9,067 nt of DNA from an uncultured Collinsella sp. (lineage in GTDB: Bacteria; Actinomycetota; Coriobacteriia; Coriobacteriales; Coriobacteriaceae): contig CALJNY010000079.1 of the NCBI GenBank assembly GCA_937981515.1, positions 1 through 9,067 on the forward strand, written 5' to 3'. Shown piece by piece: positions 1 to 4,861 of this stretch. Positions within the stretch are counted from its first letter, which is position 1, and every line of letters begins with the position of its first letter. A program made the translations under genes and the position numbers. The notes beneath the pieces were generated by a model. It was not told the DNA's origin and searched no databases. It saw nothing but the letters and a program-made list of their open reading frames with translations.

Positions 1-295
1 ACAGGCCGATCTCGGGGTAACCCTCGCGATGAGCGACGCGAGCCATGGCCAGGTACATACCGACCTCGGAGCACTCGCCCTCAAAGTTGGCGCGCAGGTC
101 GGCAACGATGTCCTCGGAGACGCCCTCCATCTTGGCGACGCCCACGACGTGCTCGGCAGCCCACTCGAGCTGGCCCTCCTCCTGCTTCAGGAAACGAGAA
201 CCGGGAACGCCGCACTGGGGGCACTTGAAGTCCTCGGGCAGCTGGTCGCCGTCGAACTCTTCCACATAACCGCAAACGGGGCAAACAAACTTCAT
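1..295 (-). CDS. reverse rubrerythrin / NADH peroxidase family protein (N-terminal part)
   Basis: Only the first 98 residues are in the window; the reading frame is open at the left edge. The N-terminus is a rubredoxin-like iron site with two CxxC knuckles (C5/C8 and C25/C28), followed from about residue 40 by the start of a ferritin-like four-helix domain. Its first helix carries [16 protein letters not shown], where E74 and E77 are the likely di-iron ligand region. The rubredoxin-first order is that of reverse rubrerythrins, usually about 180 residues, which reduce hydrogen peroxide (and oxygen) with electrons from NADH through partner oxidoreductases in anaerobes. The start ATG (293-295) has AAAGGA about 8 nt upstream. 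The gene is divergent from the alcohol dehydrogenase operon and has its own candidate promoter. The family call is firm; the exact electron donor is unknown. Confidence 0.9.
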   Translation of the reverse strand, partial: MKFVCPVCGYVEEFDGDQLPEDFKCPQCGVPGSRFLKQEEGQLEWAAEHVVGVAKMEGVSEDIVADLRANFEGECSEVGMYLAMARVAHREGYPEIGL

Positions 296-326
296 GATTC
301 GATCCTTTCGATCGATGGCGATTGTG

Positions 327-365
327 CGCTCGTCCGGTCCCGTAAGGGCCCTCTCCGGACGTGCG
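327..365 (-). promoter_or_regulatory. hairpin in the rubrerythrin 5' leader
   Basis: CGTCCGG (331-337) and CCGGACG (355-361) are perfect inverted 7-mers. After one T/T mismatch the stem extends by CGC/GCG (327-329/363-365). The loop contains a nested CCC/GGG pair. The hairpin lies between the proposed promoter and the ribosome binding site, so it would be in the leader of the rubrerythrin mRNA. It could stabilise or attenuate the message; no U-tract follows it, so it is not a clear terminator. Confidence 0.4.
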
Positions 366-379
366 TCTTGACGAGTTCT

Positions 380-407
380 ATTATCCATAAATGCAACCAA
401 ATGTGAA
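380..407 (-). promoter_or_regulatory. candidate sigma-70 type promoter of the rubrerythrin gene
   Basis: Read on the minus strand, TTCACA (402-407, 5 of 6 to TTGACA) and GATAAT (380-385, 5 of 6 to TATAAT) are separated by 16 bp. Transcription would begin near 373, giving a leader of about 78 nt. This is the best-spaced promoter-like pair in the divergent intergenic region. The call rests on consensus matching alone. Confidence 0.5.
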
Positions 408-452
408 GCCTATTAGGAATGATTTTTAATAAAACAATTTTGAGATATGAAG

Positions 453-470
453 ATGTTGATTGATTAACGA
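453..470. promoter_or_regulatory. Rex-like redox operator, distal copy
   Basis: ATGTTGATTGATTAACGA matches 11 of the 14 defined positions of the Rex consensus TTGTTAA-N4-TTAACAA. Rex is a repressor that leaves DNA when NADH rises and commonly controls alcohol dehydrogenase genes. The left half-site ATGTTGA is identical to that of the second copy 64 bp downstream. The match was found by eye in AT-rich DNA, so chance is possible, but the position in front of an NAD-linked dehydrogenase operon supports it. Confidence 0.35.
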
Positions 471-499
471 TTGGCAAGCCGTCTTTGACCGCCGCTGAG

Positions 500-505
500 T
501 ACAAT
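500..505 (+). promoter_or_regulatory. possible -10 element of the alcohol dehydrogenase operon
   Basis: TACAAT matches TATAAT at five of six positions and lies 46 bp before the start codon. No -35 element is well placed: TTGACC (485-490) is 9 bp away and TTGGCA (471-476) is 23 bp away. If it is used, transcription would start just before the proximal Rex-like site. Weak call. Confidence 0.2.
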
Positions 506-516
506 CGGTCGAGCAA

Positions 517-534
517 ATGTTGACCTATCAACAA
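517..534. promoter_or_regulatory. Rex-like redox operator, proximal copy
   Basis: ATGTTGACCTATCAACAA contains a perfect inverted repeat, TGTTGA-CCTA-TCAACA (518-533), and matches 11 of 14 defined positions of the Rex consensus TTGTTAA-N4-TTAACAA, including the 4-bp centre spacing. It ends 17 bp before the alcohol dehydrogenase start codon and just upstream of its ribosome binding site, so a bound repressor could block transcription. The symmetry is seen directly; assignment to Rex is inference from the motif and the neighbouring gene. Confidence 0.5.
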
Positions 535-551
535 ATATAGGAGTTTCCTTT

Positions 552-1772
552 ATGCATCTAGCCCGTCGTGCCTGGTGCCGAACATATCAGACGGTTTTTC
601 GCATTGCATTGCCGATCCTGCCCTATACCGAGCCGCGCATTTTGGAGCATGCCGAGGATGTGCCCACGGTGCTTCAAAAGCGCTCAATCCAGAAGGTCCT
701 TATCGTGACAGACCCTGGTATTGCACGTTTGGGGCTCACGGCATCACTCGAGCGTGCGCTTACGGCTCAGGGGATTGGCGTTACGGTCTATGCCGAAACG
801 CGTGCGAACCCCACGGTCTTAAACGTGGAGGAAGCGGCGGCGCTGTATCGCGAGAACGACTGTCGGGCCATTATCGGCTTTGGTGGTGGTTCGGCCATGG
901 ACTGTGCCAAGGGCGTGGGCGCACGCATCGCGCAGCCAAACAAGCCCATCAACAAGATGCGCGGCCTGTTGCGCGTTCATCGTCTCCTGCCGCTGCTCAT
1001 CGTCGTTCCCACCACGGCAGGCACGGGAAGCGAAGTCACGCTCGCGGCGGTAATTACCGATGACGAGACGCACTACAAGTACCCCATTAACGACTTTGTG
1101 CTTATCCCGCGCTTTGCGGTGCACGACCCTGAATTTACGCGCGGCCTGCCCGTCTCCATTACGGGGCAGACGGGCATGGACGCCCTGACGCATGCTGTCG
1201 AGGCCTTTATCGGCCGTAGCACCACGCCCTACACGCGCAAGATGGCGCGTCAGGCGGTCCAGCTCATCCGCGACAATTTGCTCGAGGCCCATGAGCATGG
1301 TGACGACATACGTGCGCGTCGCAATATGCTTTCGGCGGCGTATAAGGCGGGCGTTGCCTTTACGCGCTCCTATGTTGGATACGTTCATGCCATCGCACAC
1401 AGCCTGGGCGGGCGTTACGGGATTCCGCACGGCTTGGCCAACGCGATTATCCTGCCGCACATGCTTCGCGCTTATGGTGACGCCGCCGCCCCCAAGCTTG
1501 CCGATCTTGCTCGCATGGCGGGCATTGCGCCGGCTACCGCGCAGGACAGTCTTGCGGCCGAGGCCTTTATCGATTGGGTCGACCGCATGAACGAGGCCCT
1601 GGGAATCCCCAAATATGTCTCGGGTATTCGCCGCTCCGATATTCCGCAAATGGCGGCCCATGCCGATGCCGAGGCCAATCCCCTGTATCCCGTTCCTCTT
1701 TTAATGGACCGCCTGGAGCTCGAGCATATGTACGAAGTTGTTGCAGGTGGTATGTTTGAGGACGAGAACTAG
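552..1772 (+). CDS. iron-containing alcohol dehydrogenase (group III)
   Basis: A cytoplasmic NAD(P)-dependent enzyme of 406 residues that would interconvert an alcohol and its aldehyde or ketone; the substrate cannot be read from sequence. The dinucleotide-binding loop is GFGGGSAMDCAKG (109-121), followed by PTTAGTGSEVT (153-163). The iron ligands of the family are all present: D210 and H214 in GMDALTHAVEAF, H279 in GYVHAIAHSLGG and H293 in IPHGLANA, with the same 14-residue spacing between the last two as in FucO. H283 corresponds to the conserved catalytic-pocket histidine. The start has AGGAG (539-543) 8 nt upstream. An N-terminal extension (residues 1-25, CRTYQTVFRIALPILPY) precedes the Rossmann-like domain and seems a real part of this subgroup. 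It is first in an operon with the aldehyde dehydrogenase. Confidence 0.93.
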   Translation: MHLARRAWCRTYQTVFRIALPILPYTEPRILEHAEDVPTVLQKRSIQKVLIVTDPGIARLGLTASLERALTAQGIGVTVYAETRANPTVLNVEEAAALYRENDCRAIIGFGGGSAMDCAKGVGARIAQPNKPINKMRGLLRVHRLLPLLIVVPTTAGTGSEVTLAAVITDDETHYKYPINDFVLIPRFAVHDPEFTRGLPVSITGQTGMDALTHAVEAFIGRSTTPYTRKMARQAVQLIRDNLLEAHEHGDDIRARRNMLSAAYKAGVAFTRSYVGYVHAIAHSLGGRYGIPHGLANAIILPHMLRAYGDAAAPKLADLARMAGIAPATAQDSLAAEAFIDWVDRMNEALGIPKYVSGIRRSDIPQMAAHADAEANPLYPVPLLMDRLELEHMYEVVAGGMFEDEN

Positions 1773-1780
1773 GAGGGTCC

Positions 1781-3160
1781 ATGAACACCGAGGAAATTGC
1801 GCGCATCGTCGGCGATCAGCGCACTTACTTTAAGACGTATGCCACGTTTGATGTCGATGCTCGCCGCCGCGCCCTCGTGCGCCTGCGCGAGGCGGTGCGG
1901 GCACACGAGACCGATATCGCCCATGCGCTCAAGACCGATTTGGGTAAGTCACATGACGAGGCGTATATGTGCGAGACCGGCACGTCGCTTTCCGAGATTC
2001 GGCATCAGATTGCGCATATGGCCCGATGGAGCCGCCCGCGCCTGCGCCCCTGCGACCTCGCCAATGCCATTAGTGTGTGCAAAACGCAAGCCGTGCCCTA
2101 TGGCGTCACGCTCATTATGGCTCCGTGGAACTACCCGTTTTTGCTAACACTCGAGCCGCTCGCCGGCGCCCTTGCCGCGGGTAACACCGTGGTCATCAAG
2201 CCGAGTGCCTATGCGCCGGCTTCGAGCGCGGTGCTCAGGCAGATTTGCGAGGAAGCATTTGATCCGCGCCTGGTAACGGTCGTCGAAGGCGGGCGTGCCG
2301 AGAACGAGGCGCTGCTCGATGAATGCTGGGACAAAATCTTCTTTACCGGAAGCGTTCCGGTCGGCAAGCTCGTCATGGAGCGCGCAAGTAAAAACCTTAC
2401 GCCCGTGACGCTTGAGCTGGGCGGAAAGAGTCCCTGCATCGTGGATGCGACGGCAAACTTGAAGGTCGCGGCACGGCGTATCGCCTTTGGTAAATGGCTC
2501 AACGTGGGGCAGACCTGCGTGGCGCCCGACTACCTGCTGGTCGACGCGCGCGTGCACGATGAACTGTTGGGCCTCATCAAGGAGGAGGTCCGTCGCATGT
2601 TTGGCGAGCACCCGCTCGACAACGAGGACTACGGTCATATTGTCAACGCCAAGCATTTCGCGCGCGTACGCGGGCTGATTGACCCCGATAAGGTTGTGCT
2701 GGGAGGCACGGCGCGCGAGTCGTCGCTCAAGATTGAGCCGACGATTCTAGACGGTGTGTCCCCCGATGACGCCGTGATGCAGGAGGAGATTTTCGGTCCC
2801 ATCTTACCGGTGCTAACGTTTGAGAACCTGGATGAGGTCGAGGCGTTTATTACTGATCGTCCGACGCCGCTGGCCCTGTATATCTTTAGTCAGGATCGCG
2901 CGGTTCAGCAGCGCTTTGTGCGCTACGTGCCCTTTGGCGGCGGGTGCGTTAACGACACCATCATGCACTTGGCTACGAGCCATATGGGCTTTGGCGGCAT
3001 GGGTGCGAGCGGTATGGGGCAGTACCATGGCCGCGAGAGCTTCGATACGTTTAGCCACAAGAAGAGCATCGTGAACAAGGCAACCTGGCTGGACGTGCCG
3101 TTTCGGTATGCGCCCTACGCAAGCTGGAAGCACAAATTCGTGCGCATGTTTGTGCATTAG
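1781..3160 (+). CDS. NAD(P)-dependent aldehyde dehydrogenase, ALDH3-like
   Basis: Oxidises aldehydes to carboxylic acids with NAD(P). All hallmarks of the superfamily are visible: APWNYPF with the oxyanion asparagine N117, the cofactor-binding lysine K140 in VVIKPSAYAP, FTGS (188-191), the general base E212 in LELGGKSP, the nucleophile C246 in GQTCVAPDY, and EEIFGP near 335. The length of 459 residues and the GQTCVAPDY signature fit the class 3 branch (bacterial YwdH/AlkH type). There is no hydrophobic C-terminal tail, so it should be cytoplasmic. AGGAGG (1771-1776) overlaps the stop codon of the alcohol dehydrogenase, and the genes are 8 nt apart, so translation is probably coupled. It likely takes the aldehyde made by its neighbour or detoxifies aldehydes; the substrate is unknown. 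Confidence 0.93.
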   Translation: MNTEEIARIVGDQRTYFKTYATFDVDARRRALVRLREAVRAHETDIAHALKTDLGKSHDEAYMCETGTSLSEIRHQIAHMARWSRPRLRPCDLANAISVCKTQAVPYGVTLIMAPWNYPFLLTLEPLAGALAAGNTVVIKPSAYAPASSAVLRQICEEAFDPRLVTVVEGGRAENEALLDECWDKIFFTGSVPVGKLVMERASKNLTPVTLELGGKSPCIVDATANLKVAARRIAFGKWLNVGQTCVAPDYLLVDARVHDELLGLIKEEVRRMFGEHPLDNEDYGHIVNAKHFARVRGLIDPDKVVLGGTARESSLKIEPTILDGVSPDDAVMQEEIFGPILPVLTFENLDEVEAFITDRPTPLALYIFSQDRAVQQRFVRYVPFGGGCVNDTIMHLATSHMGFGGMGASGMGQYHGRESFDTFSHKKSIVNKATWLDVPFRYAPYASWKHKFVRMFVH

Positions 3161-3161
3161 G

Positions 3162-3205
3162 AAATGACAGGTAATACGAACAAGTGTTCCTATTGCCTGT
3201 CATTT
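3162..3205. repeat. 44-bp near-perfect palindrome after the dehydrogenase operon
   Basis: AAATGACAGGTAATA (3162-3176) pairs with TATTGCCTGTCATTT (3191-3205) through 15 pairs, one of them U-G in RNA. After a C/C mismatch it continues with GAAC/GTTC around the tetraloop AAGT (3182-3185). It begins one base after the aldehyde dehydrogenase stop, so it may terminate or protect the 3' end of that message, but no T-tract follows on the plus strand. It also lies just upstream of the small toxin-like gene and may overlap its promoter. Confidence 0.7.
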
Positions 3206-3237
3206 ACGTTAGACTACTGCTATGGGGTGCGGATGGG

Positions 3238-3262
3238 CCAACTCCCTTTAGAAGGGAATTGG
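3238..3262 (+). promoter_or_regulatory. hairpin that sequesters the ribosome binding site of the small peptide
   Basis: CCAA-C-TCCCTT (3238-3248) pairs with AAGGGA-A-TTGG (3252-3262) around the loop TAG, ten pairs with one C/A mismatch. The whole Shine-Dalgarno sequence AAGGGA lies in the stem, and the stem ends one base before the ATG at 3264. In type I toxin mRNAs such structures keep the full-length transcript silent until processing or an RNA refold opens them. The pairing is seen; the regulatory role is inferred. Confidence 0.55.
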
Positions 3263-3263
3263 T

Positions 3264-3347
3264 ATGAACGTAAGCGATGTTATTTCGTTACTGGCGTTGT
3301 TAATCGCGGCTATCGAACTCGGCCTGTTTATCGGCCGAATGAAATAG
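3264..3347 (+). CDS. 27-residue hydrophobic peptide, candidate type I (holin-like) toxin
   Basis: The ATG at 3264 follows AAGGGA at a 6-nt spacing and opens 27 codons. The peptide has a short polar start (MNVSD), an unbroken hydrophobic stretch at residues 6-23 (leucine, isoleucine, alanine, with one glutamate at 18), and a basic end (GRMK). This is the plan of small membrane toxins of type I toxin-antitoxin systems, and the sequence feel (xVxDVISLL...IELGLFIG...K) is close to the putative holin-like toxin family of Firmicutes and gut Actinobacteria. The family membership is from memory, not a search. Supporting context: a hairpin over its ribosome binding site, a structured 3' region, and no other gene in the 426 bases between the aldehyde dehydrogenase and the HIRAN gene. 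It could instead be a small regulatory membrane peptide. Confidence 0.6.
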   Translation: MNVSDVISLLALLIAAIELGLFIGRMK

Positions 3348-3398
3348 CCGCCCCCGCGTAAGCGAAGACGGCCACTTCTCACGATGAAAACGTGTATC

Positions 3399-3440
3399 GG
3401 AGTTGGCAAGACCCGCTGCAACGGGTGCCATCCGTACTCC
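3399..3440 (+). terminator. 3' hairpin of the toxin-like transcript, possible terminator
   Basis: The core is ACCCG-CTGCAA-CGGGT (3411-3426), flanked by TGGC/GCCA (3404-3407/3427-3430) with an AAG bulge. An internal loop then leads to a closing GGAGT/ACTCC stem (3399-3403/3436-3440). A moderately T-rich TATCTTATCT follows. It lies 52 nt after the small peptide's stop and would suit the end of its mRNA. The T-run is interrupted, so termination is plausible rather than clear. Confidence 0.4.
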
Positions 3441-3441
3441 T

Positions 3442-3470
3442 ATCTTATCTGCAAGCGCTCTGTCTCGCAA
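3442..3470 (-). promoter_or_regulatory. weak candidate promoter for an antisense RNA
   Basis: Read on the minus strand, TTGCGA (3465-3470) and TAAGAT (3442-3447) are 17 bp apart; each matches its consensus at four of six positions. Transcription would start near 3435 and run back over the 3' region of the toxin-like gene, as antitoxin RNAs do. The -35 lies inside the left arm of the 41-bp palindrome. Low confidence, because such matches are common by chance. Confidence 0.2.
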
Positions 3471-3492
3471 GCGTTGCGAGACAGAGCGCTTG
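3452..3492. repeat. perfect 41-bp palindrome
   Basis: Two perfect 19-bp inverted arms (3452-3470 and 3474-3492, beginning CAAGCGCTCTGTCTCGCAA) flank a 3-bp centre, GCG. No mismatch is present. As RNA it would be a very stable stem on either strand, but neither side has a T-tract. It may be a transcription or processing barrier between the toxin-like locus and the HIRAN gene, or a mobile hairpin repeat. Confidence 0.85.
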
Positions 3493-3586
3493 AAAGACGC
3501 AGGCAGGATGAATTTGTGTCCGCGCGAGTTCGTAGACTTCTCTGTAAGGTTAAACGCCGGGTATTCCGGCTGTTAGAGGAGTTGCC

Positions 3587-3913
3587 ACGTACGAGCCTTC
3601 ACGTGTTCTTTTGTCGTTTCATATTGCAGGATTTCAATATGCCGACGGCGCTTTGGTCCTAGGCGATCTTAAAGCGGGCGATAAACTGACGCTGTGCGCC
3701 GAGCGCGATAATCCCCATGATCCCGAGGCGGTTGCGATCTACTATGGCAAGACCAAACTTGGCTATGTTCCGGGAAACGAGGTCGGCCCGCTGCCCTTGA
3801 TGGTGTATTACGGCCATGAGGACGTATTTGAGGCCCGCGTGCAGCAGGTCGCTCCCGAGCGCAGCCCGTGGCATCAGGTGCGCGTTGGCCTCTACGTGGT
3901 GGATGCCCGCTAG
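3587..3913 (+). CDS. HIRAN domain protein with a non-standard start
   Basis: Nearly the whole protein is one HIRAN domain: SFHIAGFQYADGALVL, then ERDNPHDPEAVAIYY, then KLGYVPGNE and a C-terminal strand VRVGLYVVDAR. HIRAN domains, best known from HLTF/Rad5 helicases, bind 3' ends of single-stranded DNA; stand-alone bacterial copies are uncharacterised. The start is the odd part. The first standard start codon in frame is TTG at 3611, which has no ribosome binding site at a useful distance and would begin directly at the first strand. AGGAG (3576-3580) sits 6 nt before an in-frame ACG (3587), which would add YEPSRVLL after the initiator. I therefore place the start at ACG, giving 108 residues. 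A mutated ATG, a rare ACG start or a sequence error would all give this picture. The gene is 18 nt before the next one. Confidence 0.8.
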   Translation, partial: TYEPSRVLLSFHIAGFQYADGALVLGDLKAGDKLTLCAERDNPHDPEAVAIYYGKTKLGYVPGNEVGPLPLMVYYGHEDVFEARVQQVAPERSPWHQVRVGLYVVDAR

Positions 3914-3931
3914 TCGGCAATGGAGGCGGCC

Positions 3932-4111
3932 ATGTTTGATGACGACGACCAGTTCGATCTGACAGACGATCCGTTTGAGTGGGATCTGCTACTCGACGAC
4001 GATGAGTTGGAGCAGGATCGTAAGAAACGGCAGGACAAGAAAACTCAGAGTGACGCTTCGAAAAAGCAAGACAAACGCCGCCGCGGACTGTTCGGCGGGC
4101 TCTTTGGATAA
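3932..4111 (+). CDS. small bipolar (acidic then basic) protein of unknown function
   Basis: A 59-residue protein that I do not recognise. Residues 1-29 are acidic (15 of 29 are D or E, starting MFDDDD), residues 30-51 are basic (12 K or R), and the tail is GLFGGLFG (52-59). It has no signal peptide, membrane segment or metal-binding motif and is probably largely disordered in the cytoplasm. The start at 3932 is chosen over the ATG at 3920 because GGAGG (3922-3926) lies 5 nt before it. It follows the HIRAN gene by 18 nt and is probably co-transcribed. The charge split suggests binding to a partner or nucleic acid, but that is a guess. Confidence 0.7.
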   Translation: MFDDDDQFDLTDDPFEWDLLLDDDELEQDRKKRQDKKTQSDASKKQDKRRRGLFGGLFG

Positions 4112-4131
4112 CCGCCGCATCGCTGCGTCTG

Positions 4132-4137
4132 TATACT
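4132..4137 (+). promoter_or_regulatory. possible -10 element before the phosphoesterase
   Basis: TATACT matches TATAAT at five of six positions in the 66-nt gap before the phosphoesterase start. No good -35 is found at 16-18 bp. It could give this gene an extra promoter within the cluster. Confidence 0.2.
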
Positions 4138-4177
4138 TAGCACGTGTTAGACGCGTTGCGAAATGAGGACACAGACG

Positions 4178-4723
4178 ATGATGTGGTTTACCGCCGACTT
4201 GCACCTGGGCGATACGAATATCTTGCACGACATGGACCGGCCGTTTGGCTCGGTCGAGAAGATGAACCGCAAGGTCATCGATGCCATCAATGAGTGCGTG
4301 GCTGCGGATGACCGTCTCTACATCCTGGGAGACTTTACCTATCGTTTGCCCTTGGCGGAGGCGGTGCGCCTGCGCGAGCGTATCGAATGCAAGAATGTGA
4401 CGCTCATCCGCGGTAACCATGACGGCGACTGGGAAGATTCCGACGTACCGCAGATTTGGGAAGACGTGCGCGATTACCTGGAGATTGCTCCCGGCTATGC
4501 CAAGGGCCATCGTTTGGTTATGAGCCACTACCCCATGCTCAGCTGGAATGGCAAGGCGCGCGGCGCCATCATGCTGCACGGGCATATTCACAGCAGGGGA
4601 GACCGCACCAACGCGCGCAACCGCGATCGCGAGCGCCCTATCTTTCGCTACGATGTCGGTCTCGATGCCAACGAGTACAGGCCCGTAAGCCGCGATCAAA
4701 TCCTCGACTTTTTTGGACTGTAA
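4178..4723 (+). CDS. calcineurin-like metallophosphoesterase
   Basis: A compact cytoplasmic two-metal phosphoesterase of 181 residues. The metal-binding motifs appear in the usual order: D7-x-H9 in FTADLHLGD, GDF with D52, GNHD with N80 and H81, SHYP with H117, and GHIH with H136 and H138. It resembles the COG4186 group (W-F-T-A/S-D-x-H at the N-terminus, a short protein with no extra domain), whose natural substrates are not established; cyclic nucleotide or nucleic acid phosphodiester activity is possible. The start at 4178 has GAGGA 8 nt upstream; the ATG at 4163 precedes that site and was set aside. The gene is downstream of the HIRAN and bipolar-protein genes and is closed by a strong terminator. 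Confidence 0.85.
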   Translation: MMWFTADLHLGDTNILHDMDRPFGSVEKMNRKVIDAINECVAADDRLYILGDFTYRLPLAEAVRLRERIECKNVTLIRGNHDGDWEDSDVPQIWEDVRDYLEIAPGYAKGHRLVMSHYPMLSWNGKARGAIMLHGHIHSRGDRTNARNRDRERPIFRYDVGLDANEYRPVSRDQILDFFGL

Positions 4724-4728
4724 TTCTC

Positions 4729-4767
4729 GAACCACCACAAAGGGGACAGGCACCTTTGTGGCGGTTC
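4729..4767. repeat. GGGGACAGGCAC hairpin repeat (REP-like)
   Basis: CCACAAAGG (4735-4743) and CCTTTGTGG (4753-4761) are perfect arms around the loop GGACAGGCA. The stem extends through one A/C mismatch to GAACC/GGTTC (4729-4733/4763-4767). The AAGGGGACAGGCACCTTT core is, from memory, a common intergenic repeat in gut anaerobes including Collinsella, of the kind linked to REP-associated tyrosine transposases. Only one copy is in this window. Confidence 0.6.
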
Positions 4768-4768
4768 T

Positions 4769-4803
4769 GGCGCCGTTGCCATTATGGCGGCGGCGCCTTT
4801 TTT
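4769..4803 (+). terminator. strong intrinsic terminator after the phosphoesterase
   Basis: GGCGCCGTTGCCA (4769-4781) pairs with TGGCGGCGGCGCC (4785-4797) through 13 pairs including two U-G, around the loop TTA. Six T residues (4798-4803) follow. This is a textbook rho-independent terminator and ends the cluster before the DUF2130 gene. Confidence 0.92.
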
Positions 4804-4861
4804 GTCCGTGCGGCGCGGTAGAGTGTAGGCGGTTGAAATTTGCGTCCATCGAGGAGCTGCT

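Noticed and set aside
380..392. ATTATCCATAAAT as a PerR or Fur box for the rubrerythrin gene
   Set aside because: Only TTAT-CC-ATAA is symmetric and it is part of the proposed -10 element; it does not reach the length of a PerR box (TTATAATNATTATAA).
819..1661. A 280-codon open frame on the minus strand
   Set aside because: It lies fully inside the alcohol dehydrogenase gene, whose motifs are all intact, and shows no protein family features.
3161..3492. A CRISPR array or attachment site in the structured intergenic region
   Set aside because: The inverted repeats differ from each other, there are no regularly spaced direct repeats, and no tRNA or integrase is present.
3384..3662. A 92-codon plus-strand open frame
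   Set aside because: Its codons cover the 3399-3440 hairpin and the perfect palindrome, it overlaps the HIRAN gene in another frame, and it has no ribosome binding site.
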